A stretch of 41,888 bases of DNA from the NCBI GenBank assembly GCA_018824305.1, contig JAHJGM010000023.1, forward strand, positions 1 to 41,888, in the 5' to 3' direction. Made by a program: the position numbers and the translations under genes. The notes under the pieces were generated by a model that was not told the DNA's origin, ran no database searches, and worked only from the letters and a program-made list of their open reading frames with translations. This document shows positions 8,791 to 18,832 of this stretch, piece by piece; the first letter of the stretch is position 1; each line of letters opens with the position of its first letter. This DNA is from a bacterium. Lineage in GTDB: Bacteria > Campylobacterota > Campylobacteria > Campylobacterales > Sulfurimonadaceae.

Positions 8791-9344
8791 AAAAGTCCGC
8801 TGCCGATCACATGATATGTGACATGTTTAAAATCATCATCCGGTTTAACACCGCCGATTGCAGCTACAGGATGTGTTGAAAACGAAGCTATCTCATCTAA
8901 ACTGTCACCCAGTATATTATCCACATCTTTAGTCGAGGTTGTTCTGTAAGCACCAAGACCTACATAATTCAAGTCAAGATCATTTGCTCTTTGTATCTCA
9001 TCTTTATTATGTGTCGATAGCCCGATGATCTTATCTTTGCCTATGACCTCTCTGAGTATTTTGACAGCTTTTTGCATATCGGGGTCTATATTTTGCAGAT
9101 CCTCTTGCCCAATATGTACACCGTCACAAAACTGCGCCAGTTCAAAAGAGTCATTGATGATCAAAAAACCTTCAAAAAGCTGTCGAAGCGTTATGAGTTG
9201 CTGTTTCATAAAAGAGATATCTGCCGTTTTATTGCGATACTGAAGCACCTCGGCATCATGTTTTTTAGCAATTTTAACAAAATCTTCCAATGAAAGATTC
9301 TTCTTATATAACAGTTCCTGATCGCATAATGCGTAAAGTTTCAT
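8787..9344 (-). CDS. ThiE/TenI-like thiamine-phosphate synthase family protein
   Basis: A 185-residue TIM-barrel protein. Recognisable ThiE elements are QYRNK, the [20 protein letters not shown] stretch, [24 protein letters not shown] and AIGGV. ThiE joins HMP-PP and THZ-P into thiamine phosphate. Some features weaken that call: the usual NDR is NDS, the ARxLLG segment after the GQxD motif is replaced, and the protein stops at GSGLL, about 20-25 residues short of common ThiE proteins. It may be a TenI-like or otherwise diverged paralogue. It overlaps accD by one base and rlmH by four. In C. jejuni, as I recall, rlmH directly follows accD, so this gene looks inserted into an otherwise conserved order. 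Confidence 0.75.
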   Translation of the reverse strand: MKLYALCDQELLYKKNLSLEDFVKIAKKHDAEVLQYRNKTADISFMKQQLITLRQLFEGFLIINDSFELAQFCDGVHIGQEDLQNIDPDMQKAVKILREVIGKDKIIGLSTHNKDEIQRANDLDLNYVGLGAYRTTSTKDVDNILGDSLDEIASFSTHPVAAIGGVKPDDDFKHVTYHVIGSGLL

Positions 9345-10195
9345 TATTTGTTTACTAGCATCTTTAAAAGATCAGATAGAGTATGTTTTAGATGATTTCT
9401 GTTTACTACCATATCGATCGAACCTTTTTCTAAGAGGAACTCCGCTCTTTGAAACCCTTCTGGAAGGTCAGAACCTATCGTCTGTTTTATGACCCTCTGA
9501 CCTGCAAAACCTACAAGTGAACCCGGTTCAGCTATGATAATATCACCGAGCATCGCAAACGATGCACTGACACCGCCCATTGTAGGATCAGTCAAAAGAG
9601 AGATGTACGGCAGTTTATGTTCAGCGAGTTTTGCCAACGCTGCAGAAGTCTTGCTCATCTGCATCAAAGAGAATGTACTCTCCTGCATTCTAGCTCCGCC
9701 GCTCGCACTGATGATGATCAGCCCTTCTCTTTTCTCAATTGCACGGTTAACCGCGCGCACGATCTTCTCGCCCTCGACAGAACCGAGAGAACCGCCCATA
9801 AAAGAGAAATCAAATACTACAAGCTGAGCACTTTCTCCGTTTATCTTACATTCGCCGCTTACGACAGAAGATTTACGTTGTGTTTTTGCATGTGCTTCTT
9901 CGATACGTTTCACATAACTTTTCTTATCGACAAATTTCAGAGGATCAACAGGAGCCAGATTTGCATCATACTCTACAAACTCTCCGTTATCCGCTAAAAG
10001 TGCGATACGCTCTTTTACACCGATACGCAAGTGAAATCCACATTTAGGACATACATAGTTTTGATTCTCCACCTCTTTATAATACATAAGTGATTGACAA
10101 GATGTACATTTTATCCAATGTGCCGGTGCTTCGCTTTTTGTCGCTTGTTGTTTTTTTAGATTTGAACTTGAGCTAAAGAGGTTAAAAAGGTTCAA
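9344..10195 (-). CDS. accD: Acetyl-CoA carboxylase carboxyltransferase subunit beta
   Basis: A 283-residue beta subunit of the carboxyltransferase that moves the carboxyl group from biotin to acetyl-CoA, the first step of fatty-acid synthesis. An N-terminal zinc ribbon (C30, C33, C49, C52) is followed by the crotonase-type core with [25 protein letters not shown] and FAGQRVI. The start is TTG within a TTGA overlap with the preceding phosphatase gene; an AGGA site is close upstream. AccA is not in this window, and the biotin carboxylase at 36571 is 26 kb away. Confidence 0.95.
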   Translation of the reverse strand: MNLFNLFSSSSNLKKQQATKSEAPAHWIKCTSCQSLMYYKEVENQNYVCPKCGFHLRIGVKERIALLADNGEFVEYDANLAPVDPLKFVDKKSYVKRIEEAHAKTQRKSSVVSGECKINGESAQLVVFDFSFMGGSLGSVEGEKIVRAVNRAIEKREGLIIISASGGARMQESTFSLMQMSKTSAALAKLAEHKLPYISLLTDPTMGGVSASFAMLGDIIIAEPGSLVGFAGQRVIKQTIGSDLPEGFQRAEFLLEKGSIDMVVNRNHLKHTLSDLLKMLVNK

Positions 10196-10929
10196 AAGGG
10201 TTCCTTATTATATAATTTACATAGTTTTTTAAATAGATCAATATCTTTGGAGATTATGATTATTTCATCATCCTTATATACATTTAAATCTTCACACATA
10301 TAAAGACCTGCCTGCATATCATAGATGCGTATTGTACCAAAAAAGAGCATATATTTAACATAATGTGCATACGCTAAAGATAATGCCACCGCTCCGGGGG
10401 ATCTGAATTTTAGATTATTTTCTTTTAACGCCACAGTCTTTTGGGGATCGGCATAAGCTTTTTCCACAATACCCACTGAGAATAATGAACTATTTGTCAT
10501 TACATCGGTCTTACATGTAGGATTGTTTAAATATATTTTATAAAACTCTTTTTGGGTTTTAATAAACACCTCTGATGAGATAAAATTCACGATGATGGCT
10601 GCTAGTGTCTCATCACCATCACAAAGGGCAATGGATGAGCCGTAATAGGGAAAGTTCGTTTTAAAGTTATCGCTTCCGTCAAGCGGATCAAGATATATCG
10701 TGTATCTTCCCTCTCCGATCATACCCGATTCTTCGGAGTCTATCTTTGCATATTTACTAAGGTACGAGACATAGATCTCTTCAGCCAAGATATCAGCACC
10801 ATAGCTTATATCACCGCCTGCACCGACACCGTGTTTTTCATATAAAGAGGGAGAATTTTTTAGCAGATTTTCTTGTATTTTAAGAGATGCCGCAACGGCA
10901 TCTTCGATAAATAGTGAAAAGTTTATCAT
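10192..10929 (-). CDS. Inositol-monophosphatase family protein (SuhB/CysQ-like)
   Basis: A 245-residue member of the Mg-dependent, Li-sensitive phosphatase family. The metal site is visible: E66/E67 in DSEESG, D81 and D84 in DPLDGSDNF, and a C-terminal YDMQAG matching the WDxAAG element. Possible substrates are inositol-1-phosphate, 3'-phosphoadenosine 5'-phosphate (CysQ role) or fructose-1,6-bisphosphate; the sequence does not settle this. C. jejuni has a relative (Cj0128c) next to accD, as here. The ATG overlaps the gltD stop codon by one base. Confidence 0.85.
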   Translation of the reverse strand: MINFSLFIEDAVAASLKIQENLLKNSPSLYEKHGVGAGGDISYGADILAEEIYVSYLSKYAKIDSEESGMIGEGRYTIYLDPLDGSDNFKTNFPYYGSSIALCDGDETLAAIIVNFISSEVFIKTQKEFYKIYLNNPTCKTDVMTNSSLFSVGIVEKAYADPQKTVALKENNLKFRSPGAVALSLAYAHYVKYMLFFGTIRIYDMQAGLYMCEDLNVYKDDEIIIISKDIDLFKKLCKLYNKEPF

Positions 10930-12314
10930 TACCCTAAGAGTGACTTCACTATGCTTCTTGCAGCTTCACGACCGTCATAAGCAGCTGTTACTACCAGATC
11001 GGCACCACGGTAACAATCACCGCCCGCATAAACACCCGAAGTCGTAGTCTCATGAGTCTCTTCATCGATGATGACACCGCCCCAAGAGTTTGTCTCGATC
11101 CCGTTTTCAGCTAAGAACGACGGTTTAGAAGGATCAAACCCGAGTGACATAATAACAACATCGGCACTTACCCTGAACTCACTGCCTTTTATCTCTTCCA
11201 TTTTTTGACGACCGCTCTCATCTTTTGCACCTAAAGTCGTTTTTACGACCTCTACTGCGATCGCACGTCCCGATTCATTTAACACGATATCTTTAGGAGA
11301 GACACAGAATGTAAATGCGACACCCTCTTCCATCGCATTTTTATACTCTTTTTGACTTCCCGGCATATTGTGTGCATCACGACGGTAAAGACATGTAACA
11401 CTTCTTGCACCCTCACGTTTTGCAGTACGCAGACAGTCCATAGCGGTATCGCCTCCGCCTATGACTACGACATCAAGATCTTTAAAATCAAATTTTTTCT
11501 CATACGGAAGCTTAAAGTTTTTACGTTGAATGTTTGTAAGATAGTCCATCGCTTTATAGACGTTACTTGCATTTTCACCGACGATCCCCGCTTTCTTTGC
11601 AACTGTTGCACCGATACCGATAAACATCGCATCATGATTGTCCGCTATCTCGTCAAAAGAGATATCTTTGCCCACTTCAGTGTTAAGGACAAGATTCATC
11701 CCCGCTTCTTGAAGCAGTTTGACACGACGATCGACTATCTTCTTGTCAAGTTTAAAGTTAGGGATCCCGTAAGTCAAAAGTCCTCCCGCTCTGTCACATC
11801 TTTCATACATCGTAACAGCGATACCCGAACGTAGAAGATATGTCGCAGCAGAAAGTCCTGCCGGTCCGGAGCCTACGATCGCCACTTTTTTATCCGTCGT
11901 GATTCCTGGAAACTCAGGTTTTAAACCGTTTTTGAAACCCTCTTCTACGATAAATGTTTCGATAGAGCCGATAGTAATAGCACCATGCCCGTCATTTAAA
12001 GTACAGTCTCCTTCACAAAGTCTGTCATGAGGACATACTCTTCCCATTACTTCCGGAAACGGTGATGGCTCGTTTGAAAGACGAAATGCAAATTCAAGGT
12101 CTTTCTCTGCGACACTTTTCAGCCACTGAGGGATGTAGTTATGAAGCGGACATTTATTGAGACAGTATGGATCACCACATTGGACACAGCGGTCACTTTG
12201 AGATGATGCGCGGTCTTTGTCAAATACTTCATATATCTCTTTAAAATCTCTTACGCGCTCGATTACTAAACGTTTTTCAGGATTTATACGTCCTGTATTT
12301 AAAAATTCTTGCAT
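10929..12314 (-). CDS. gltD: Glutamate synthase small subunit (NADPH)
   Basis: A 461-residue beta subunit of glutamate synthase. An N-terminal domain carries the cysteine clusters CVQCGDPYCLNKC and RLCEGDC for [4Fe-4S] centres. The FAD fold (VAIVGSGPAGLSAA) and the NADPH fold (VVVIGGGDTAMDC) follow, and the C-terminus has the FAD-closing YAGGDCYRGADLVVTA. It feeds NADPH electrons to GltB. An upstream in-frame TTG at 12332 would give 6 extra residues, but an AAGGAG site 6 bases before the ATG at 12314 marks that ATG as the start, one base after the gltB stop. Confidence 0.95.
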   Translation of the reverse strand: MQEFLNTGRINPEKRLVIERVRDFKEIYEVFDKDRASSQSDRCVQCGDPYCLNKCPLHNYIPQWLKSVAEKDLEFAFRLSNEPSPFPEVMGRVCPHDRLCEGDCTLNDGHGAITIGSIETFIVEEGFKNGLKPEFPGITTDKKVAIVGSGPAGLSAATYLLRSGIAVTMYERCDRAGGLLTYGIPNFKLDKKIVDRRVKLLQEAGMNLVLNTEVGKDISFDEIADNHDAMFIGIGATVAKKAGIVGENASNVYKAMDYLTNIQRKNFKLPYEKKFDFKDLDVVVIGGGDTAMDCLRTAKREGARSVTCLYRRDAHNMPGSQKEYKNAMEEGVAFTFCVSPKDIVLNESGRAIAVEVVKTTLGAKDESGRQKMEEIKGSEFRVSADVVIMSLGFDPSKPSFLAENGIETNSWGGVIIDEETHETTTSGVYAGGDCYRGADLVVTAAYDGREAARSIVKSLLG

Positions 12315-12315
12315 C

Positions 12316-15300
12316 CTAGTCTCCTTTATCAACGTTTAATGGTAATTTTTTAAGATTTTTCGGGCGTACAAGCCAAAAGTTTCTTATATCTTCTCTAAAA
12401 TTATCTAAAATATCTCTAGCTTTTTCACTTGAAGTCTCAACCAAGTACTCTTTTAACAGACGTTTTAAGTAATGACGAGCCTCATCTCCATCATCCGTAT
12501 CGATCCTTACCGCTTCTACAAGCTCACGGTTGACGTTTTCGATAAAATCATGTTTTTTATCATATACAAACGCGACACCGCCAGTCATACCCGCACCGAA
12601 GTTGATACCGGTATCACCAAGAATCACGACTATACCGCCCGTCATATATTCACAAGCGTTATCTCCTGCACCCTCTACGATAGCAAGCGCACCAGAGTTA
12701 CGAACCGCAAAACGTTCACCCACATTTCCGGAGATAAACAGTTTCCCTGAAGTAGCACCGTAAAGACATGTATTTCCGCCGGCACTGAACTCTTCACCTG
12801 CATTTTTAGATGTCACGACTATCTTACCGCCATGAAGACCTTTACCTATATAGTCATTTGCAACACCCTCAAGGTAAAGTGAAACACCGTTGATCAAAAA
12901 TGCACCGAATGCTTGACCTGCGATCCCTTTAAGCTCCATCGTGATCGTATCTGCTTTAAGACCTGTATCACCGTAATATTGAGCGATCTCGCCGCTTATC
13001 AATGCACCGAAACTTCTATGGATATTTTTGATCTCTTTAGTAAGTCTGATAGGATGATCAGGATGTTTGATAGCCGGCATAACCTCATTTAATATCGCTT
13101 TTTCAAACGAGTTGTCATCAAAAGGTTTGTTAAACGGCTCTTGACAAGTATTGACACCATCTACTTTATGCAAGACAGATGAAAAATCAAATTTTTGCGC
13201 GAACTTATCATCAACTACTTTTAACAGATCGCTTCTGCCGATCAGCTCTTCCATCGTTTTATAACCAAGACCTGCCATAATAGCTCTTACATCTTCAGCT
13301 AAAAGTGTGAAGTAATTTACGACTTGGTGAACATGACCTTTAAAGAAATCATTTCTCAATTTTTCGTTTTGTGTAGCGACACCTACCGAACACTTGTTGA
13401 GATGACAGATACGAAGCATCTTACAACCTACGATCGTAAGCACACCTGTACCAAATGCATAACTCTCAGCACCAAGCATAGCAGCTTTTACGACATCAAG
13501 ACCTGTTTTTAGTCCACCATCTGTTTGAACTTCAACCAGACGTCTAAGATCATTTACTTTTAATGCATTATGCGCTTCACTTAGACCAAGTTCCCACGGA
13601 TTACCTGCATACTTGATAGACGTAAGCGGAGCAGCACCTGTTCCACCGTCACCGCCGGAGATGATTATCTTATCCGCATACGCTTTAGCCACACCCGCTG
13701 CAATAGTCCCCACACCAGCAGTTGAAACCAGTTTCACCGCGATACGTGCTTTAGGGTTAACCTGTTTAAGGTCAAATATCAACTGCGCCAAGTCCTCGAT
13801 AGAGTAGATATCGTGGTGTGGGGGAGGTGAGATCAGTGTAACACCAGGAATTGTATGGCGTAAACGTGCGATAAGTTCCGTTACTTTGTGACCAGGAAGC
13901 TGTCCGCCCTCACCCGGTTTTGCACCTTGAGCGACTTTGATCTGTATCTCTTCGGCTGAACGAAGGTACGCCGGAGTAACCCCAAAACGTCCTGATGCGA
14001 CTTGTTTGATCTTTGAGTTGCGATTCGTGTCAAAACGAGCTGAATCTTCACCACCCTCGCCTGAGTTAGATTGCGCTCCGATCTGATTCATCGCCATTGC
14101 CAAAGTCTCATGTGCTTCAGGAGATATAGAACCAAGACTCATAGCAGCTGATGCAAAACGTTTAAAGATTGCCTCTTTTGATTCTACTTCAGAGATATCT
14201 ATCGGTGCACGATCAGATTTAAACTCGAAGAAATCGCGGATAAATTTCAGACCACGGTTGTTTACCATAGCTTTAAATTTATCGAAATCTTTTTTATCGC
14301 CTGTTTTTACCACTGCATGGATCGCATGGATCACATCCGGACCGAAATCATGGTATTCTTGTCCGTTATAGAACTTATAGTATCCGCCAATATGTAATGG
14401 GAATATCTTGTTAAAACCGTTTTCATTGTATGCCGACTTATGGTTCTCTTTCAACTTCGCATCGATATCTTCATAACCGAGTCCTGGAATTAAGATATGC
14501 GAGCCTTCAAAACATTCGTTCGTGATGTCTCTGCCTAAACCGATGATATCAAACAGACCTGTATTTCTATACGAAGCAACAGTCGAGATACCCATTTTTG
14601 ACATGATCTTAAGTATTCCGGCGTTGATTGCGCCATGTACGGATTTTAACGCTTCTTGACAAGAAAGACCGTTATATTTTGCTTTTTCGATCTCTTTGGC
14701 AACAGTTATAAAAAGCAGGCTTGGATAGACTGCACTTGCGCCGTAACCTATTAAAACCGCTGCACCGTGAGAGTCCACGACTTCTGAAGTCGAAGCAACT
14801 AGAGAAACAAGATGTCTGAGTTTGACTTCAAGCAGTGCATGATTTAAACGTCCTACTGCCATCGCCATAGGGATCACATACTTTGTTTCACTCAGTTCAC
14901 TATCATCTAGAACGACGATGCGGACGTTATCATTTTTGACACTCTCTATTACATTTTTCACAAGAGTATCTATTGCAGATTTAAGATCAGTGTCGTATGC
15001 TGTTGAGAAAGTAGCGTTTTTATAAAAATCTTGATAGCTTGGTGATTTTTTATCTCCAAAAGATTTTAAAACTTCCAGCTTTTCAAAAGTGATCACAGGC
15101 GAGATCGCTTTTAATCTATGTGCATGTGATGGTAACTCCCCAAGTATATTGTGAGCTTCACCAAAACCTGTGTTTAAACTCATAACTACTTTTTCACGGA
15201 TCGGATCGATCGGAGGGTTTGTCACTTGAGCAAATTTTTGTTTGAAAAAGTCTGTAAACGAACGTTGTTTTTCACTAAATGCCGCTAGCGGAGTATCATC

Positions 15301-16755
15301 TCCCATTGAACCGACAGCTTCTTTGCCATCACGTATCATAGGTTCGATCACTTGTTCTACCACTTCATGTGTAATATTGAAATATCTTTGTCTTTTAATC
15401 AAACTTGACTCATCAAATTCACATTGACTGACATATTGTTCTTCAACGTGCTCTTGAAGATAGATCATATGCTCATTGAGCCATTTCATATATGGGTTTG
15501 AACTTTTTAGATAATCATTGATCTGCTCATCTTTAAGAACTTTTCCATATTTCAAATCAAGACCTATCATCTGTCCGGATTTTAAACGTCCGCGCTCTTT
15601 GATGTTGCTCTCATCAATATCGATTACACCATATTCACTCGCTATTAAAAGCGTGTCATCTTTTGTGATGATATATTTTGACGGACGAAGACCGTTTCTA
15701 TCAAGGACACACCCGATATAACGACCGTCAGTAAGCGAGAATGCAGCAGGACCGTCCCATGCTTCAAATACTGTCGATTGATACTCGTAAAACGCACGAA
15801 GCTCAGGATCCATGTGTGGAGCGTTTTGCCAAGCACTCGGGATAACCGCACGAGCTGCTTTAAAGAAATCCATACCGTTTACAAGCAGGAACTCTAAGAA
15901 GTTATCTGCACTTGCACTGTCTGATGCTGCCGGTTGCAGGATCGGAAGGATACGAGAGAGTTCTTCATCTGTGAACACTTCACTTTTAATAGACTCGGAT
16001 TTTATCGCAACATTAAATCTATTTCCCTCGACAGAGTTGATCTCACCATTGTGGGCAACTGCACGAAACGGTTGAGCAAGACGCCACTCAGGAAGTGTAT
16101 TTGTCGAGAATCTTTGATGAAACAGTGCAAATGAGATCTTAAAATCTTTATCTTGGAGGTCTTTATAGAACTCTTTGATATGCGTAGGCATAACAAGACC
16201 TTTATATGACAAGACTTTTGACGACATAGATGAGATATAAAAGTTTCTGTCACCTACTAAAGCGTGTTCACTCTCTTTTCTACTGAGATACAGCAATGCA
16301 TCAAAACGTTCACTTGCCATAATCGAATTTGACGTAATAAATAATTGGATAATATTTGGTAAAGATTCTTTTGCTTGTTCGCCTAATGCATTGGTATCTA
16401 CAGGAACATCACGAAGCAAGACGACTTTCAGATCATTTTTCATACAGATTTTTTCAATTATCTCTAATTGTTTTCTATCTTTTGTAAATACGGTTGCTAC
16501 TGCGAACTGCTCAGGAAGTTCGATTCCTGCGCTTTGTGCCTGTTTACGCATAAAGCCTACAGGCATAGATAGTAAAAGTCCGCTACCGTCCCCTGTTTTT
16601 CCATCAGCCGCAACAGCCCCGCGGTGCATCATTCTTTCAAGTGCTGTAATGGCATTTTCTAGGTTTTCATGTGATGAGCGGTTTTTAATATTGGCAATAA
16701 GACCAAAACCACAATTATCTTTAAAAGATTTTAATAAATCATTATATTCAACCAT
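12316..16755 (-). CDS. gltB: Glutamate synthase large subunit
   Basis: A 1479-residue alpha subunit that makes two glutamates from glutamine and 2-oxoglutarate. Domain order: class II glutamine amidotransferase with catalytic C15 in NCGFG after a short propeptide; central domain; FMN-binding synthase domain with GEGGQLPGHKV and SGGDGGTGAAPL; a [3Fe-4S] cluster region near residue 1110 (CKMLRICHLNKC); and the C-terminal GXGXG beta-helix. An in-frame ATG at 16785 would add 10 residues but lacks a ribosome site, whereas GGAG lies 7 bases before the ATG at 16755, so I chose that start. It is first in a long minus-strand run that continues to 4737. The AT-rich gap to the divergent recO holds the promoters. 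Confidence 0.96.
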   Translation of the reverse strand: MVEYNDLLKSFKDNCGFGLIANIKNRSSHENLENAITALERMMHRGAVAADGKTGDGSGLLLSMPVGFMRKQAQSAGIELPEQFAVATVFTKDRKQLEIIEKICMKNDLKVVLLRDVPVDTNALGEQAKESLPNIIQLFITSNSIMASERFDALLYLSRKESEHALVGDRNFYISSMSSKVLSYKGLVMPTHIKEFYKDLQDKDFKISFALFHQRFSTNTLPEWRLAQPFRAVAHNGEINSVEGNRFNVAIKSESIKSEVFTDEELSRILPILQPAASDSASADNFLEFLLVNGMDFFKAARAVIPSAWQNAPHMDPELRAFYEYQSTVFEAWDGPAAFSLTDGRYIGCVLDRNGLRPSKYIITKDDTLLIASEYGVIDIDESNIKERGRLKSGQMIGLDLKYGKVLKDEQINDYLKSSNPYMKWLNEHMIYLQEHVEEQYVSQCEFDESSLIKRQRYFNITHEVVEQVIEPMIRDGKEAVGSMGDDTPLAAFSEKQRSFTDFFKQKFAQVTNPPIDPIREKVVMSLNTGFGEAHNILGELPSHAHRLKAISPVITFEKLEVLKSFGDKKSPSYQDFYKNATFSTAYDTDLKSAIDTLVKNVIESVKNDNVRIVVLDDSELSETKYVIPMAMAVGRLNHALLEVKLRHLVSLVASTSEVVDSHGAAVLIGYGASAVYPSLLFITVAKEIEKAKYNGLSCQEALKSVHGAINAGILKIMSKMGISTVASYRNTGLFDIIGLGRDITNECFEGSHILIPGLGYEDIDAKLKENHKSAYNENGFNKIFPLHIGGYYKFYNGQEYHDFGPDVIHAIHAVVKTGDKKDFDKFKAMVNNRGLKFIRDFFEFKSDRAPIDISEVESKEAIFKRFASAAMSLGSISPEAHETLAMAMNQIGAQSNSGEGGEDSARFDTNRNSKIKQVASGRFGVTPAYLRSAEEIQIKVAQGAKPGEGGQLPGHKVTELIARLRHTIPGVTLISPPPHHDIYSIEDLAQLIFDLKQVNPKARIAVKLVSTAGVGTIAAGVAKAYADKIIISGGDGGTGAAPLTSIKYAGNPWELGLSEAHNALKVNDLRRLVEVQTDGGLKTGLDVVKAAMLGAESYAFGTGVLTIVGCKMLRICHLNKCSVGVATQNEKLRNDFFKGHVHQVVNYFTLLAEDVRAIMAGLGYKTMEELIGRSDLLKVVDDKFAQKFDFSSVLHKVDGVNTCQEPFNKPFDDNSFEKAILNEVMPAIKHPDHPIRLTKEIKNIHRSFGALISGEIAQYYGDTGLKADTITMELKGIAGQAFGAFLINGVSLYLEGVANDYIGKGLHGGKIVVTSKNAGEEFSAGGNTCLYGATSGKLFISGNVGERFAVRNSGALAIVEGAGDNACEYMTGGIVVILGDTGINFGAGMTGGVAFVYDKKHDFIENVNRELVEAVRIDTDDGDEARHYLKRLLKEYLVETSSEKARDILDNFREDIRNFWLVRPKNLKKLPLNVDKGD

Positions 16756-16945
16756 ATATTCACTCCAAATTATTATATTTTTCAAATTTTCTTAGAAAAA
16801 AGAGAAAATTTAATCTATTTTTAAATAAACTTAGTCTATTTAGAAAAAATTACGTATCAATTGTATCCAATAAAGAATTAAAAAAGCATTTAAAAGTGAT
16901 AATATTTTTTCAAAAAGTTAAATTCGTGTAAAATGGAAGCATACT

Positions 16946-17563
16946 ATGCAGGGTTACATTATAAATATCAATCGCGCTAAAGATGAAGATCTTATAGTCA
17001 CAATAATATCAAAGGATAACTTACAAATAGTTTATCGATTTTACGGTGCGCGCCATGGGGTAATAAACCTTGGATTTAAAATAGACTATGAATTGGAAGG
17101 CTCGATAAAAAGTTCCATATCAAGGCTGAGAGACGTTATTCATCTTGGTTTTAAATGGATAGCCGACAGACATCGTCTTAGAATTTGGCAGGATTTCATA
17201 GCACTGTTTTATCAGCATCTCAAACAAGCCGATGATATCGGAAGTTTTTATTTTGACCTCATTGATGAAGCTGCACTGAAATGGGATAAACAAAATCCAA
17301 AAAGAGTAGCCATAGAAGCATATACCAAACTCTTGAGATATGAGGGGCGCTTGCATATGGAAAACAGATGTTTTTTATGCAGTGAGAGGATCGATAACGA
17401 TATCTCTATTATCAGAGGGTATCTGCCTACGCATAAAGAGTGTTCACATACTTTGAGCATAGATAAAGATGCCATAAATGAACTCTTTAAAAACAGTGTC
17501 TCACTTTTCTTAAATGATAAAGAGGTAGAGAGACTTTGGTATGTATTGCTTGAAGGATTATAA
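16946..17563 (+). CDS. recO: DNA recombination/repair protein RecO (epsilon type)
   Basis: A 205-residue protein similar in size and pattern to the diverged RecO of Helicobacter and Campylobacter. The N-terminus (MQGYIININRAKDEDLIVTI) fits the OB-fold, followed by a helical part and a metal-binding-like region starting CFLCSERI with a later H-x3-C pair. RecO loads RecA on SSB-coated gaps together with RecR. Epsilon RecO proteins are poorly conserved, so the call rests on length, start pattern and the zinc-like motif. GGAAG precedes ATG by 6 bases. It diverges from gltB. Confidence 0.75.
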   Translation: MQGYIININRAKDEDLIVTIISKDNLQIVYRFYGARHGVINLGFKIDYELEGSIKSSISRLRDVIHLGFKWIADRHRLRIWQDFIALFYQHLKQADDIGSFYFDLIDEAALKWDKQNPKRVAIEAYTKLLRYEGRLHMENRCFLCSERIDNDISIIRGYLPTHKECSHTLSIDKDAINELFKNSVSLFLNDKEVERLWYVLLEGL

Positions 17564-17622
17564 AATTTAAGATAAAAGAGTTTATCATATAGTAAATGAT
17601 TATATAAAATCAAGGGAATCAA

Positions 17623-18726
17623 ATGAACCAGATCAATGAGTTTTTTACAATGTACCTCACTGAAACAATAGCTTTAATACTTGCTGTACTTTTAATATTG
17701 CTCTATGTCATCATAAAGCAAAAGGGTGACAAACCAAAAGATTTAAAAGAGCATCAAGAGCTAAAAAAGGATGAGCACAAGCCGGTTCATATTTTTTCTG
17801 ACGCGAAAATAGATCAAGATGAAGTTATACAAGAGATTCCTGAAGTACAAGAGGTAGAAGAAGAGGTCTTGCCGGAAAAGAAACCTGTACTAAAAATCAT
17901 TCAGAAAAAACGTGAGTTAACTGACCATGGTCCAATTACAAAAGAGAGTTTTAAGATTTTTGATGGTTCAAAAATACTTGTCGCTGAAGATAATATGATC
18001 AATCAAAAAGTCATAAACGGTATTTTGGGTGATTCAGGTATGCGTATAGTGATCGCTAACGATGGGCAGGAAGCTTTAGATATTTTAAAAGAGGACAAAG
18101 ATTTTTCTATCGTCCTTATGGATGCACATATGCCTCGGGTAGATGGATATGAAGCGACAAAACGCATACGGGAGGATAGTTCGTTAGATCACTTACTCGT
18201 TGTCGCACTAAGCGGTGAGACTTCGACGGACGATATAAGAAAAATGTACAATGTAGGGATGCAAGAACATCTTGAAAAACCATTGAAGATGGACAAACTC
18301 TACGAAGTCCTTTACTGCTACATCGATATGAAAAACGATGATCTTCAAACAGAACAAAAAAATGAAGATAAAGAACCTCCAAAAAGACAAGATACGATAC
18401 TCAATATTGAAGAGGGCATCGAAATATGCGGTGGAGACAATGAGCTGTATAAAGAGGTATTATCGGAATTTCTTACGATGTATGAAGATGCCGATCAAAA
18501 GATAAACTCTCTTATGGCAAAAGACCAAATAGATGCAGTAAAAGAGCTGCTTCTAGATATATCAGGGATATCTGCAAATATCGGTGCCGACAGCTTAGCT
18601 GACATCACAACGGAGTTCAGAGAGATACTGAACAATAATCAAGAGGAGAGATTTTTCGAGATTCAAGAAAAATTCAAAGATACTCTTTCACAGGTCATAG
18701 GTGATATTACAGCCCATATGCACTAA
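17623..18726 (+). CDS. Membrane-anchored receiver protein with degenerate Hpt-like domain
   Basis: A 367-residue signalling protein. One N-terminal membrane segment (about 14-31) is followed by a charged linker to about 110. A receiver domain spans about 116-235, with E122/D123, phospho-acceptor D167 in MDAHMPR, S197 and K219 in EKP. After another charged linker, residues about 262-365 form a helical domain whose LDISGISANIGA segment aligns with the HxLKGxxxNIGA core of Hpt domains. The phosphoryl-accepting histidine position is L311 and the lysine is S314, so it should not accept phosphate. The resemblance to the receiver-Hpt tail of hybrid kinases is clear, but no kinase domain is present. 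A partner kinase must lie elsewhere. AAGGGAA precedes ATG. Confidence 0.85.
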   Translation: MNQINEFFTMYLTETIALILAVLLILLYVIIKQKGDKPKDLKEHQELKKDEHKPVHIFSDAKIDQDEVIQEIPEVQEVEEEVLPEKKPVLKIIQKKRELTDHGPITKESFKIFDGSKILVAEDNMINQKVINGILGDSGMRIVIANDGQEALDILKEDKDFSIVLMDAHMPRVDGYEATKRIREDSSLDHLLVVALSGETSTDDIRKMYNVGMQEHLEKPLKMDKLYEVLYCYIDMKNDDLQTEQKNEDKEPPKRQDTILNIEEGIEICGGDNELYKEVLSEFLTMYEDADQKINSLMAKDQIDAVKELLLDISGISANIGADSLADITTEFREILNNNQEERFFEIQEKFKDTLSQVIGDITAHMH

Positions 18727-18731
18727 ATAGA

Positions 18732-18752
18732 CTTTAGTCATAAAGACTAAAG
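18732..18752 (+). terminator. Stem-loop after receiver gene
   Basis: A perfect 8-bp stem, CTTTAGTC with GACTAAAG around ATAAA, begins five bases after the stop codon. No clear T tract follows, so termination strength is uncertain. Confidence 0.45.
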
Positions 18753-18780
18753 AAGACTTATACAACTTGCATATATTTAC

Positions 18781-18796
18781 CTTTTTTTGATATACT
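18781..18796 (+). promoter_or_regulatory. Candidate sigma-70 promoter of htpG
   Basis: A CTTTTTTTGA tract directly precedes TATACT, 37 bases upstream of the htpG ATG. Campylobacterota housekeeping promoters typically have a good -10 box and T-rich upstream DNA rather than a -35 box. I see no HrcA CIRCE element in the gap. Confidence 0.45.
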
Positions 18797-18832
18797 TACG
18801 CTCAAGTTATATATCAAAATAAAGGAATTAAT

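Noticed and set aside
11352-11834. 160-residue frame opposite gltD
   Set aside because: Shadow of the conserved FAD/NADPH folds of gltD on the other strand.
16755-16785. Upstream ATG for gltB
   Set aside because: No ribosome site in front of it, while GGAG sits at the right distance from the ATG at 16755, leaving a short propeptide before the catalytic cysteine as in the family.
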